A stretch of 64,000 bases of DNA from Sabellastarte sp. h YS-2021. Its lineage: Eukaryota > Annelida > Polychaeta > Sabellida > Sabellidae. Where the stretch lies: contig OZ024929.1 of assembly GCA_964017235.1 (NCBI GenBank), forward strand, positions 19,899,464 through 19,963,463, in the 5' to 3' direction. Position 1 is the stretch's first letter. Each line of letters begins with the position of its first letter. Below are positions 9,921 to 22,481 of this stretch, in pieces. The notes below the pieces were generated by a model, which did not search any database, was not told the DNA's origin, and was given only the letters and a program-made list of their open reading frames with translations. Made by a program: the position numbers and the translations under genes.

Positions 9921-12900
9921 AGAAATTTCCTTGTGGACGCGATAACTCAAAAACAAATTAATATTTTTTTTTCAAACTTGGTACACATGTTAAGGGTGCC
10001 CAAAGGAAGATCCCTATTTTAAGGTGACCTTAAACTCCCAGTAAAAAAGAACTTATGGCCACCTTAAGGTCAGAAATTGGACTTTTGGCCACTTAGAGCC
10101 CTGTAGGTCACAAACTATGATGCTCAGCTGGCTGAAATTTTACCTGACAACACATTAATATGTTCTTAGTACATGTGCCGAAAATCATGACTTTAAGTTG
10201 AGGAGAAAATTGTGTTTGAGGCCCATAAATACCCCCACTTAGGGATTTTTTGCTATACTTTACACATATTTTGCCCTATAATTTGGAAGTGATAATTCTG
10301 ATGAGTCTCAAACTGCGCTAGGTATAACTTTGATATGTAATCCTTGTCTGTAGAAAATTTTAGGGCTGTAGGTTTACCCAAAGGGGTCGACTTAAGGTCT
10401 CAAAAGTGCCCACAGAGACCCAATTTATGCACTTTTTGCCACTTTCAAGCACTGTAGCTTTCAAACTATGTCTCTCATCTAAGTTAAATATCATCTGGGA
10501 ATATATCTATGTGTTTTCTTATATGTGCCCCAACATTTAGGCCTTTAATAGACAGTTAACCTGTGTATCAGGACCATAAACACCCACCCGAGTGACCCTT
10601 ATAAGACATTTTTCACATCTTTTTCCCTGTAACTTGGAAATGGTAAGTCTGAGAAGTTTCAAACTGTATTAGATATATATTCTGTGTGTAATCTTAGTAT
10701 GTAACAGATTTTAAGTCTGAAGCTTTAATTTTGAAGGTCAAATTGAGGTCTCTAAAAGGCTCCCAAAGACCCAATATTTGGACTTTTTGCTACTTTTAAG
10801 CCCTGTGACTGTCAAACTATGTGACTGATAGAGCTCAAATCCTATCTGAGAAGATATTAGTATGTTATTTTTATATGTGCCAAAAATTAAGGCTTTAAGA
10901 AGACATTTAACCTGTGTATGAGGACCATAAATCCCCACCCGAGTGACCATTTTTAGACATTTTTCACATATTTTTCCCTGTAACTTGGAAATGGTAAGTC
11001 TAAGAAGTTTCAAACTGTATTAGATGCATATTCTATGTGTAATCTTAGTATGTGACAAATTTTAAGTCTGAAGCTTTAATTTGAAGGCCACATTTAGGTC
11101 TCTAGAAGGCCCCATAAAGACCCAGTATTTGGACTTTTTGCCAATTTTAAGGCCTGTGACTGTTAAACTATGTGACTGATAGAGCTGAAATCTCATCTGG
11201 GAATACATTATTATGTTCTTTTTACATGTGCCAAAAATCAAGGCTTCAAGTAGACATTTAACCTGTGTATGAGGACCTTAAACACCCACCTGAGTGACCC
11301 TTTTAAGACATTTTTCACATATTTTGCTCTGTAACTTGGAAATGGTAAGTCTGAGAAGTTTCAAACTTTATTAGATACATATTCTATGTGTAATCTTAGT
11401 ATGTAACAAATTTTAAGTCTGAAGCTTTAATTTGAAAGCCACATCGAGATCTCTAAAAGGCCCACAATGACCCAATATTTGGACTTTTTACCACCTTTAA
11501 GCCCTGTAACTGTTAAACTATGTGATTGATGGAGCTGAAATCCCATCTGGGAATGCATTATTATGTCCTTTTTACATATGCCGAAAATCAAGGTTTTTAG
11601 TAGACATTTAACCTGTGTATGAGGGCCATAGACACTCGCCCAAGTGCCTTTTTTGACATTTTTTCCGTATTTTGCCCTGTTATTTGGAAATGCTTAGTGT
11701 GACAAGTCTTAAACTGTATTATATATAATTTTTGTTTGTTATGTATGTCCCCCAAAAAGTTTCAGATCTGTAGTTTAATTGCTAAGGTCTCTTTAACAAT
11801 TGTAAAATGCCCACAGAAACCCAATTTATGGATATTATGCCACTTTAAAGCCCAGTAACTGTCAAACTATGTGGGTTATAGAGCTGAAATCTTTGAATTT
11901 TTAAAAGGAAATGCCTGTCTATTTAAATTTTGAATATTAATAATGTTATGGCTATCTTAGTCTTTTAAGAACTTATTTTTGTGTGTTATACCTCTGCTTG
12001 CTGAGTTTTTCACTTTTTAAAATGAAACTGGTTAAACATATTCAAGTAGACAAAATGGACACTTTAAGTGAGCTTTAAGTCCCAATATTAATGAAATTAT
12101 ATCCTTATGTAGTAAAACTAGGGGATTTTTAACCCTCAACTAGCCCAGTTTTATTCAGCTTGCCTCAGTTAATTTTGGCACAGCTCCTACAGTTATGAAC
12201 TCATTTCAGTTGATAATCACATACTTAAAATTCTCAATTCTTTTTGTATTTGAGTACCCCTTTTATATAGATTGTTTGTTTACCATTTATGCTCAACCCA
12301 CATCCCCCACCCGGATTCCCCCCACCCACCTCTGGGACCTCCAGCTATATTGAGTGACACTAAATAAACAAAGGTATTTAATGATATCAGATGAGAAACA
12401 AAGAACTCAATGGGGTTGCAGATCTTGTGTAATAGTGAGAGAGGTGTGGAGAAGGGGAGAGGGGTGGGGGTGGGAGGTGGTGGGCTTCATTACATATAAC
12501 ACAAAGGGGAGTCAGAACTGAGATTGTGTCACATATTTAGGTTGCATATATATGGACCACATATATAGGTATAGAGGAAATGAATAACTGAAAACAATTT
12601 GCAAATTCTAAAAATAATATAATAAAATAATAATATAAATAATTTTTTTTTAAATAATATTTTATTTGTGAACAAATATAGAAACAGATATGCGCTTTTG
12701 GGATTATGAATTTTAGAATGGACATTGAATCATCAATCATTTAAATACTTTGAAGGAAGATTGAAAAATATGATGAGTTGAGTTAAAAATAATATTTTAT
12801 TTGTCAACAAATATAGAAACAGATATGCTCTTTTGGGATTATTATTTTAGAATGGACATTCAATCATCAATCATTTAAATACTTGGAAAATAGGTTTAGA

Positions 12901-13116
12901 GTTATCATTGCAGGAAGATTGAAAATATAATTTGAGTTATGTATTCGGCGTCTGGGGATACACCATCTTCCTTGGGGAGATATAAACAGAGTAGATTGAT
13001 GTGCTGAAGTTCATATAATAATGGGTAATTATGTTTTAAAAAATTCCCGATCAAAACCTGTGGCGTGAGTGATGACCTGTCTGGGGATATGTTGGCGCCG
13101 AGTTGGCCCAATCTAG
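9839..13116 (+). mobile_element. Helitron-like element family A, copy A
   Basis: The left end is ATTATATCCCC followed by a hairpin (TATCCCC AGACGAAAGTC GGGGATA) and a CCG trinucleotide tract (9888-9919). The body holds about five imperfect units of about 352 bp (CCCTGTAACTTGGAAATGG recurs near 10627, 10977, 11329 and 11682). The right end is GGCCCAATCTAG followed by T. A second copy in opposite orientation at 28304-32366 defines both ends exactly. No transposase or helicase frame is present, so it is nonautonomous. CTAG|T fits a Helitron 3' end, but the left end does not begin with TC, so the class is tentative. Confidence 0.72.
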
Positions 13117-13210
13117 TTTTTACAATGTAGACATTCACGATACAGGTGCATGATGAACATTACCCTTTGCCATTGGGAAAAGTAAAAGAACTCGTGTATT
13201 TCCTTTGTAG

Positions 13211-13411
13211 AACCAGACAACGTTTGTGTGCGTGTGTATTGCGGAGTTTCTGAGTCTGTACGAAACTGAGCGATTGGTACAGGAACTGACCAAGTGTGAT
13301 ATAGACACTCACAATATCATTGTCAACCAGCTGCTGATGTTCAAGTCTGGAGAGAAGCCTTGTAACATGTGTGCCTCCAGGCACAGTATACAGGCCAAGT
13401 ACCTGGATCAG
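13211..13411 (+). CDS. GET3: GET3 penultimate coding exon
   Basis: The acceptor is TTTGTAG before 13211 and the donor is CAG|GTAAAT after 13411. The exon is 201 bp, phase 0 at both ends, and encodes 67 residues starting '[14 protein letters not shown]' and ending 'IQAKYLDQ'. It carries the CxxC zinc pair (CNMC). The right end of transposable element copy A is only about 95 bp upstream of the acceptor. Confidence 0.92.
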
Positions 13412-16400
13412 GTAAATACAGACAGAATATAGACACATTTGTGGACCAAGAAAAGTTTATGCTTGTGGTAACTGGAATATTGTAGTCTTTACCAATGCTT
13501 TCAATTACACAGCTTATGTGTGGTAAATAATTACCTTTACTAGGCAAATACAATAGGAGATTTACCCGAGTTATATTTAAAATTTTACCACAAGTAAATA
13601 CAAAAAAGAAATAAAATAACAGAAAATAATTATATTTAATTGAGTCACCAGCCATGCTGGGTTAGACTGAGGGATTGCTTTTATCTGCTGTCATCTGTGT
13701 TCATCATTATGGCTGATGGCAGGCTTTGTTTCTTGACAGTATTTCGAAAACTGTTTGATAGGTTAAGTTTATATTTTCCATGTGTGTACAACTGGTCATA
13801 GTTATGTGCCTTATTTCAAGGTAACCTTAAACTTCTGGTTATAGCACAGCAGCAGTATGTAACAACTAACTTCCACACTTAAATATGGGGTTTAGTTTTT
13901 ATCCCAAAATCTCAGAAGATGGAGACAAGTGTGCTACCCTCACTATGATGTGATTATAACAAATGAACATATTAAGTTATACGAGATCCAAATACCCCAA
14001 CCTATCTGTTTGTTAACGTTTTATACACATCACAACTTCTGTTATCAGAACATTCCTGGACACAGAAAGATATTGTTCTGCTAGTAGGATTGTGATGTGA
14101 AAGATCTATTTGGTACAAAACAATAAAATTTGCAAAATGAAAAAGTAAATGTGTGTAAATGAAATCTTAATATTAAATGTTTAGATAATAGATTGCCAGA
14201 TAATAGAAGTTTTAATGTATAATTGGTCAAGGTTCTGTGCTATAAACTGCCGACCGTCAGTAAGCAACTACTAACTTTCATACATAAAGTCTGGGGTTTG
14301 AACTGCTGACCTCAGAGGTGGGAGGCGAGTGTGTTACCACTGTGCCACCTTCCAATCAATCAGTTGTCCAGGTGCTTAATCTCCGTATCAATGGATTCTA
14401 AGGCACACCATCCAATCCGTAAGGCATAAATCATGAGACATTAGACATGTTCCGAGTCGTTGCCAGGGAGGCGGTCCGGTGTTCGGTAGTAAGAAGCTAT
14501 GGTGGGAATGATTTCTGAAATAGGTAGGTTTTGAGTCGACTTTTGAAACTGGAAAGATTTGGAGCACTGCGTATATCATATGGAAGATCATTCCATAACT
14601 TAGGGGCATCATATGAGAAACTATTGTTGAAATGGACCTTTGATTTATGGATGGAAGGACAGTAAGAGGGAACCAGAAGGAACAAATTTTTGGGATTGGA
14701 ACCTTGGCCCGTTCGAGTGGCTAGATACCAAACTTATTCACCACTCGGACTCTGAAGCCTCAGCTGCAGGTAGGAGACCAATGATAACAAGGCCAAAAAG
14801 TCTTTCGATCTACAGGAACAAGCTGCAAAGCCATCAGTAGGGCACTGACATTAGAGGTTGGAAGCAATGAGAAACATGTATGGTGCACACTGATAGAGCA
14901 GATGCCTTGCTGGAAGCACAAATTCCATGAAATGTGCTGTATAAATAATATTTTTAAAAGTCTCAAACTAAGGTAAACAAAAGGAAGAACAGAAACAATG
15001 AGAGCAGGGGATAACAGGAGGCTTAACAGCCCACCCTGTTAACCCCACAAGGATCCATTCAGCAAGGAAAATGTATTTAAAGGAAAGAAAACAAATGAAA
15101 TACACAATGGGGATAACAGGAGACACTTCCTTGCAACATACCTCTTTAAGCATGAAGAGAGCAAAGCAATAATTAATAACATTTAGAAAAACTCATAATA
15201 ACGTGGAAACAAAAAGAAGATGTAATAAGGAAGGAAGTCAAGGATGAAATAAAAGGAACTTTTCAAACTATTGAAATAAACGGAAGTAAGTGCCACTTGG
15301 TAAAACAATAAGGTCAAAGAAATGTTCTTTAATCTTTTGTAATATGCCTTATTCTGTTTTGTACATTTGTATTGTATATATTGTTGTAAAAAATTGTTGA
15401 ACCCAACTGCGAGAAGGTTAAACCTTGTACTATAGGCTTAAATCTTAACTACTTGGTGTACACAAAAAAAAAAAAAAAAAAATTAGGAGTCTGGTGACAA
15501 AAGTAGAAAAAAAAAAGAAAAAGAGTTACTGTGCTGAGGTTCAAGCTACTAGAGAGGCCTGTGCTTAAAAATTAGAAAGTAATCATAGATATGTGACCTA
15601 TTTACTAGTACTGGGATGATGTTTGTAAACTTTGCCGACCTTGCTCGCCGACACATTGCCCAGTGATGATTGGGCATATTGAAGTATAATCGACAATCTA
15701 GTATATGTATGACTGACAATCTCCTAATGACAGAAAATGTGTCAAAATTTGCTGTGTTTACTGATCAAAAGGACTGGACTAGCGATAAATGCAAAAATAT
15801 ACAGAAAACAGGTTGCAGTTTTCGCACTGTTGTCAAGGTGATTATAAAATCCTCCAGTGACAGGTGAGGATAGATAGGATGGTGTGGAGTTGGGCAGACG
15901 TGTGTGAAAAGCTTTTAAGTTAGCTTTTGGTTATATCTGTGTCTATTTTCCTTGTTTTAATTTAACATTTGATTTTTTATTTTTGGTCTGACTCATACTT
16001 CTGACTCTATTATCATCAATGTGTTCACATATGTCATAGTACAATCGCGTTCGGTCACTGACAACTTCTAGAAATCGATTAAATCTTACCCTTCTTTATG
16101 TGTCGCAATATCCAAGTAATTTTTATATTTTAAGCAGTTTTCTAAACTTTCCTTTAATAAATCAATAGATTTCTCACGAATTTTGTGTTTGCTTATAACT
16201 ACCGCCATATTTAACGGAAGTGGGTGCTTTTGGTAGATTCTAAATGTCGGAAACACCGTTATTCTTACCGGAATGAAATATAATTTATCCCGGAAAGTGT
16301 TTATGATATATTAGCCAACAGTGGAGTAAAAAGTCGATTATTGGTCGATCATCGGTCGGAAAAATGGACAAATAATCGACCATGAAAATTGAGGCAATTC

Positions 16401-16612
16401 CACTCACTACTATTTACTCAGTCAATGATTGCTTGTAAATATATATATATATATATATCTTGCTGCAGATAGAAGACTTGTATGAAGATTTTCACATTAC
16501 CAAGTTACCGCTGTTAGAGCATGAAGTGAGGGGAGTGGGACAAGTCAGCAAGTTCTCAAACTACCTATGTCAGCCCTTCAACCCAGACACAGACAGGTTC
16601 CAACTGGTGTGA
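13211..16612 (+). CDS. GET3: GET3/ASNA1 ATPase, last two coding exons
   Basis: GET3 (ASNA1, TRC40) is the cytosolic homodimeric ATPase that delivers tail-anchored membrane proteins to the endoplasmic reticulum. Spliced, the two exons give 114 residues of the C-terminal part of a protein that is usually about 340 residues long. They include '[14 protein letters not shown]', the '[12 protein letters not shown]' segment, the zinc-binding CxxC of the dimer interface in '[10 protein letters not shown]', 'IQAKYLDQ', and the C-terminal '[20 protein letters not shown]'. The P-loop and switch exons are not seen and probably lie upstream of the window. The gene runs toward the oppositely oriented patched-domain gene. 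The 3-kb last intron holds SINE, LINE and hAT insertions. The identification is secure. Confidence 0.93.
13795..13945 (-). mobile_element. Degenerate tRNA-derived SINE (family 2)
   Basis: Read on the - strand it resembles the elements at 14225 and 23925: a run like GGTAGCACACTTGTCTCC, then a decayed B-box, then a 'GTTAGTTGTTAC' tail region. It lies in the last GET3 intron. Confidence 0.35.
14225..14352 (-). mobile_element. tRNA-derived SINE (family 2)
   Basis: The - strand reads GGTGGCACAGTGGTAACACA (A-box region), CTCGCCTCCCACC, and CAGCAGTTCAAACCCC (B-box), followed by a tail with AGTAGTTGCTTACTGACGG. The spacing and motifs fit a tRNA-headed SINE. Related copies lie at 23925-24062 and, more decayed, at 13795-13945. 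Confidence 0.6.
14497..14685 (-). pseudogene. Non-LTR retrotransposon (LINE) ORF2 C-terminal remnant
   Basis: The - strand frame encodes '[20 protein letters not shown]' and '[13 protein letters not shown]', the hallmark C-terminal end of many animal LINE reverse-transcriptase polyproteins ('A.LWN.LP..IR', 'FK..LK..L'). Only about 60 residues remain, so this is a 5'-truncated insertion in the GET3 intron. Confidence 0.7.
14690..15605. other. GET3 intron with a poly(A)-tailed fragment
   Basis: No gene is seen. A 19-base A run at 15464-15482, preceded by T-rich sequence from about 15340, resembles the 3' end of a retroposed transcript. Nothing else in the stretch is recognised. Confidence 0.45.
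15606..16409. mobile_element. hAT-type nonautonomous element, 8-bp TSD
   Basis: The ends are TAGTACTGGGAT and, inverted, TAGTGAGTGGAAT. The exact 8-bp duplication CTATTTAC flanks the element at 15598-15605 and 16410-16417. Part of the body (about 16035-16350) is related in inverse orientation to 37755-38124. No transposase frame is present. Confidence 0.75.
16438..16459. repeat. (AT)n microsatellite
   Basis: A run of AT dinucleotides ends 9 bases before the acceptor AG of the last GET3 exon, in the place of the usual pyrimidine tract. Confidence 0.9.
16469..16612 (+). CDS. GET3: GET3 last coding exon
   Basis: The acceptor is TTGCTGCAG just after an (AT)n tract. The exon opens in phase 0 with '[19 protein letters not shown]' and ends at the TGA at 16610-16612 after 47 residues. 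It follows the preceding exon directly ('KYLDQ' then 'IEDLYEDF'), as in GET3 proteins of other animals. Confidence 0.92.
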   Translation: MEDLYEDFHITKLPLLEHEVRGVGQVSKFSNYLCQPFNPDTDRFQLV

Positions 16613-16782
16613 CGAGTGCATATAGACTCTGTGTAGATAAGAGCAAAGAACATTTTTAAGTGGCTGTATGTGAAATGTAAATTTTTACCTTTGGAAATAA
16701 GAATACTTGCAATGTGGTTCTAACTGGTATGATCCACACAAAGGCACAATGAATATATGAACAAACAACATGTACAACTATG

Positions 16783-17140
16783 TAGTGCTGTGCCGATTAG
16801 TGGTCCATTCGATGCATTGATCGATGAAAGCATTACTTCCAATGCATCGATCAAAAAACCAAAATTCGGGATGCCGAAAAAGGGTTGAGTTCTAGTATGT
16901 TTCCAGTCAAATCAAACGAAAGAGGAAGTGATTTTCCGTAAAATAAACATGGAACAGTTTTTGTCCCAAAGATATTGCCTTAGAATTGTTGAAATGTACA
17001 AAAATATTATCTAAAAGTTTGGATTAGTTATTTACTCTGTAAGTTTTGTATGATTTTAATGTCTGCCGATGCATCGAATGATACATCGATCACATGTGGG
17101 CGATAATCGAGTGATTTTTGCGGACTGAGTCGCAGCACTA
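16783..17140. mobile_element. hAT-type MITE, 8-bp TSD
   Basis: The terminal inverted repeats are TAGTGCTGTG on the left and TAGTGCTGCG from the right. The exact target duplication CAACTATG occurs at 16775-16782 and 17141-17148. The element is 358 bp and noncoding, and lies about 170 bp after the GET3 stop. It contains an AATAAA near 16942 that could in principle serve as a poly(A) signal. Confidence 0.85.
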
Positions 17141-17148
17141 CAACTATG

Positions 17149-17855
17149 TACAAGTATTCACCGATATTCTTTGCAAATCAGAGATTTGTGTATATTTCTG
17201 TAAAGCTAAAGCCAGCTTGAGGCTAACTAAAGAGAATCAAAATTAAGGCTGTGACTTCATTCGAAATGGCACAGGGTATTTGTCTGGAAAGAACCTATCG
17301 TAATTTGGGTAACCGCGTTTTAGTTACCACCTGGAAGTCACCATTGAAGCAAACATGACAGATGATGTAAACGAACGTTCCAAAATTTAATGTTGAATAT
17401 TTGTATATATAAGGAAAATTACAGGAAAATATAATACCAAGTAGAGAAATCTAACCAAATTCTAAGTTTTACTCCGATATTTTTTATTTAAACTACATTT
17501 AAATATTTTTTCAGTTACCCACGTCGCTACTTGTAGTTGGGTTTCTGAAAGAATTTAGAATGTTTTAGGGTAACTGGATAACCTATCGCAGCCTCAATTA
17601 AAATCCTGAAATGGTAATCTAGTATGGGCTTCAACTGCTTTGACATATTGTTGGGGAAAAAAGTCAAACACAGCAAGTTTTTCTAAAGGAGAGCAATTTC
17701 TAAAACTCTGTTTATCACTTTTTAAAATAATTTCTTATATAGCTGAGACAACTGCAGTAGAACTTCTGTTATGTGTATAATTTATACAGTTTCATGAACA
17801 CAGGTGTACTTACCTAAATTTAAAATTTCCCATTTTATACTAAATTTTCTCTTTT
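17149..17855. other. Intergenic sequence, nothing recognised
   Basis: AT-rich sequence downstream of GET3. No coding, RNA or repeat structure is apparent. Confidence 0.4.
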
Positions 17856-19137
17856 ATTAAGCGTCCCTCGCGGGACGCTTGTTTGCATATGGGAGGAATT
17901 CTCACGGAAGGGTCCGCCGTATCCGCCAGCTCCGCAAGTTTGCCTACCTATAGCGTCTTTACTAGTGGATGGAATTTCTTCAAAGTTCGCACATATATTT
18001 AGTAGCCCTGGGAAAATTTTCTGAATTTGGTGCCATGACATTTCAACCAATCAGACCAAAAACAGGATTTTGCTTGTCCGGATGATAACTTAAGAAGCGT
18101 TAAAAATATTCGCCTGAAATTTTATATATGGATGCAAGGTATAAAGATCTGCAAATAATTAGATTTTGGTAGACTTTCATTAAAAATGGCTAATTGATTA
18201 AGCATTAAAATTTTTATTAACGAGGAAAATACAAATCCCTTAATAACTTCTAAACCGTGCGAGATAGAGCAATTTCGGCGTAATTTTTGACCCACAGGGT
18301 ATATATATGCAAGATACTCTGCTCAATTTTCAAAAGTTTTTTCTCTTTCCAAAAATGGCGGCCATTTTTAATTTTCGAATTTTTGACAAAAATGGTAAAA
18401 CTTAAAATTGCTTGTATCTCCTAAACCGTGCGAGATAGAGCGATTTCGGCGAAATTTTTGGTCCGTAGGGAATATATGCAAGATACTCTGCTCAATTTTC
18501 AAAAATTTTTCCTCTTTCCAAAAATGGCGGCCATTTTGAATTTTGTAATTTTTGACAAAAATGGTAAAACTTAAAATTGCTTGTATCTCCTAAACCGTGC
18601 GAGATAGAGCGATTTCGGCGAAATTTTTGGTCCGTGGGGAATATATGCAAGATACTCTGCTCAATTCTCAAAAATTTTTCTTCTTTCCAAAAATGGCGCT
18701 ATTTTGAATTTTCGAATTTTTGACAAAAATGGTAGAACTTAAAATTGCTTGTATCTCCTAAGCCTTGCGAGATAGAGCGATTTCGGCAAAATATTTTACC
18801 CAGAGGGTATATATGTAACATAATTTGCTCAATTCTCAAAAAATTTTCCTCTTTCCAAAAACGGCGGCCATTTTAAATTTTGGAATTTTTGATAAAAATG
18901 GTAAAACTTAAAATTGCTTGTATCTCCTAAACCGTGCGAGATAGATTTTTGGCAAAAATGGTAAAACTTAAAATTGCTTGTATCTCCTAAACCATTTTAA
19001 ATTTTCCAATTTTTTTTTCGATATAATTTTAGATTGACAGGGTATCTAGGCAAGATCTTCTTTCTATTATAAGCAGCTGACACCATCTTTCTTTTGGGAC
19101 GCTTTGTTTTTGCTTTGCTTCGCTAGCGATCCTCTAG
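17856..19137 (+). mobile_element. Helitron-like element family H, copy H1
   Basis: It starts ATTAAGCGTCCC, forming the hairpin AAGCGTCCC-TCGC-GGGACGCTT. The body has about four units of about 170 bp with the core 'GTATCTCCTAAACCGTGCGA' and 'AAATGGCGGCCATTTT'. It ends with the palindrome TCGCTAGCGA, TCCT and then CTAG followed by T, as expected for a Helitron 3' end (hairpin just before CTRR). Related copies end at 40129, 55708 and 57087. There is no protein, so it is nonautonomous. Confidence 0.72.
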
Positions 19138-19145
19138 TTTTATTT

Positions 19146-19984
19146 TATACACCGGAGGCATCCGGTGGATACTTTGGTTTAGCGTTCGCTACGCCACCGC
19201 CGCACATGGAGAGTATTTTGGCATTAACGCTCTCAGAGGAAAACTATACCAGCTAGGTTCACCAAATTTGCAGGATATCTTCATTGGGAGGTAAGCTTCT
19301 CTGGGACTGAAATTAGCCTCATTCTGAAAAATAAGATGGCTGCTGCGGGCATTTCTTTGTAAATTATCTACCTTTTTTTTACTGGCTGGTTCTCATAGGT
19401 AGAAGGTTGAATCTCTTCATAGGTGATATGTATAACAGATATACATGTCCTCTACAACCTTGTAGACATTTGACCTTGAAGCTCTTAATTCAAGGTCATC
19501 CACTGAGTGCCAAAGTACCCCACATGGCAGACTTTAAAAGTGCCTATATCTCCCCTATTATTGGTCCTAGAGGTTTGCAATGTAAAATCAACTGATAGGA
19601 AATCATGGGCTGGGAATCTTCTGATGTTGTCAGATTTGACCTTGGACCCCTCCTTCAAGGTCAAACGAGGATAGCCAAACTTAAAAGTGCTTATAACTCA
19701 CTTATTATTGGTCCTAGAGGTTTGCAATGTGAAACCAACTTATGGGAAATCATGGACTGGGAATCTTCTGATGTGGTCAGATTTGACCTTGGGCCTCTCT
19801 GTCAAGGTCATAGGAGGATAGCTAAACTTAAAAGTGCTTATAACTCACTTATTATTGGTCCTAGAGGTTTGCAATGTGAAACCAAGTTATAGGATATCAT
19901 GGGCTGGGAATCTTATGATGTTAGTCAGATTTTACCTTTCTGGTGGATACAAATTTGCATCGGTCCTCTGATGCGTAGGTCTAG
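19146..19984 (+). mobile_element. Helitron-like element family G
   Basis: The left hairpin is CACCGG-AGGCAT-CCGGTG and is followed by a GCC-rich stretch. The body has about three units of about 150 bp ('GGTCCTAGAGGTTTGCAATG', 'AGTGCTTATAACTC'). The right end has the hairpin GCATC...GATGC, GTAGGT and CTAG followed by T. It begins 8 bases after the CTAG of H1, so two elements of one architecture stand head to tail. A body relative is at 38790-39170 on the other strand. Confidence 0.65.
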
Positions 19985-22481
19985 TTTACCTTATTTTATA
20001 TACAAACAACAGTTCACTATGTGAGCATGCATGGATTATACAAGTTGAAGTTTGTCTAGTCAAATTTTGAGGGACCAGAAGAAAAAATATCCTTTACTTT
20101 TGAACCAGGAGTTTTACTTAACCAAACATTTCAGCTAAAGATTGCTTTTAAGTCCTAGTCATGAATTGGTGGTTCTGTATTCCAAAATTTGAAAAAAAAA
20201 GTTTCGCAAAAATTTTTTTCAAAAATTATTTTTATTGGGAAGCAGTGTCGGGAAGGTCATTGGAAGTCTGGAGAATATAAAAACGTGCTTGAAAAGTGGG
20301 TGAATTTGCTCCCCAAGTCAGGGTCCTCAGTCTGACTTATCTTAATGATGTCGAGTCTGGTCATAGAGATTGGGAAGCACTCGAGCCTTATCTTACTGCC
20401 AGTGCGTCAAATTGTATTGCTGTTATGTCTAATTGTTTTGAAATCATATAGGTCCGAGACTTCTACCACGACTTGACTAAAATGATGAAATGGAATGGCT
20501 CATAATCCTTCCATATCCCGATAATAATTTTTATTGCTGACAGATTGGGTGGGGATACTATCATATCACCAATACATCGCCATAACAAAATTGTATTGAA
20601 ATCTTATAGGTCGGTCAAAACTCCTGGGGATTCTCTGTATCACCAATATATCTTATTGTAACAAAGCTGTATAGAAATCGTATTGGTTGGCATTGGTTGT
20701 GGTAGGTTCCTTCTTGTTAGCAAATTTTAGCACCAGGAACAAGGCCTTGCTCTTAGTCTGATGCTTTGCATTTGTTGAAAGTTTGTTATATTTATTTATC
20801 TTGTTAATTCATCATGACTGACCCAACTATCTCCCACTAAATACATTATATTCATTTTGGTGCTGAGTCACATTACATAAAAAGAACTGTCATTGTGAAT
20901 TTGTCAGATGTATGTAAATCATATAGAGATAGACTCTCCTTGCTGTAGCTGCCATGAGTGTGAAGAGTGGTCTTCAAACTAATCACTAAAAATAGAGTAA
21001 TAGTCTACAGGTGTATGAACTGTTTAAGAATTTTTTTTTAAAGTTATATATTCCAGTAATTATCAATGTTTGTTTGACCATTTTAATAAATGATCTCAAA
21101 AAGAATTTGTGTGTTTTTATGTCTTGATGCCAGTAACTGTAATCTGACTCATGAAAATTTATCAACATTGTACAATCAATTTATGTCTTATACATAAATT
21201 ACCCGTGAATTTTCAAACCAGACTATGGAATGGTGAGGCACACCGATATTTATATTTACACTGAAGTTCAGGGCCAGAAACCATTACCTCAGTGGTAGGA
21301 GGAGAATGTGCCATTACACATCTGTGCCTTCCATTAAAATAAATTTGTTATCATGATGGTAAAATCAATAAACCTGTAGTAGAGTTTACCGTATCTATAC
21401 AGTTCGGTCAAGTTAAAGTATTACAATGAAGTTTGACATGTGGAATGATAAGTGACTTCGAAATAGATCATTAAAATTACTAAAAACTTTCTGAATACAA
21501 AAGACAAAACAATGCACGAAATGGAATGAATCACCAACCATGCTTTAAAGTTGATTTTTCACAAAATTTTAAAAATATCAGCAACAAACTTAAGACATTT
21601 TTGTCCCAATTGATCTGCAGGTACACTGAAAAAATATGTCTGATTTTTAGTCAAACTTCATTTGTCAGTTTAAAAAATGAAAAAAGTGCGGCAACTGACA
21701 GTATTTTATTGATCTCAAATGTTACAACTATGTTCATCCATGTCTGCCGGGTTCACTTAATATATATTGTAAAACAAGTTAAATATATAGAGTTTTAAAA
21801 ATTTTAAATGATAAGCATTAGAAACCATTATATCAATGTACTTCCAAATAAGTAGGATGAAAAAACAACTTTTTTTGAAAATACACCAGCATGCACCTTT
21901 CCTGAAGCTACCAAATGGAATGAAAATTTGAGGGGCATTATTGGACAAAAAATGAACCTCTGGAATGAAAACCTCACAGAATATACTTTTAACATACTGA
22001 ATAAACCAATACAAAATCACAAAAAGGAAATAGTATTTCAAAGATAGTACAATTGGGCAATATCACAGGTCATGTACGCATGTTTTATATATCTCCTGTA
22101 TAAAGTAGGACTTGATACAACTTCTAAAATGCATTTGTAACTTATATAACTTATATAGAGCTTAAGTCTTGTATCAAATCACATGAAAAATCTGTACATT
22201 GTCAAGCTGTAACATTTACAAAGTCATTGCAGTATCCTTTGTTATTGGGTGTTAACTATATCTTCCCCCCAAAAAATTAATTGCCTCTTAAAAAGAGGTT
22301 TTATTACAGATGTCTAGTTTGGACTTCATGCTGATTGTCAAGCCTAATTTGTACAAAACTCATAAATTGAAAAAAAAAACAACAACACAAAGAAACAATG
22401 ATTATCTAGAACTGTGACAACAGGGAGGTTTTATCAAGTACCCAAAACTAAATTTTGCACCCAAATACTGGATCAGATATG
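19985..22481. other. Intergenic region between GET3 and the patched-domain gene
   Basis: Mostly AT-rich sequence without recognisable genes; the open frames are short and lack known motifs. A weak relative of SINE family 2 may lie at about 21235-21340 on the - strand. No RNA gene is seen. Confidence 0.4.

Noticed and set aside
9677..9922. 81-residue frame ending in a polyproline run
   Set aside because: The proline run is the CCG tract of family A read in one frame, and the upstream part is a SINE; not a gene.
10738..11013. Two nearly identical 91-residue open frames at 10738-11013 (-) and 31198-31473 (+)
   Set aside because: They come from the two inverted copies of family A and read through minisatellite units. 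The identity reflects recent transposition, not protein conservation; no domain is visible.
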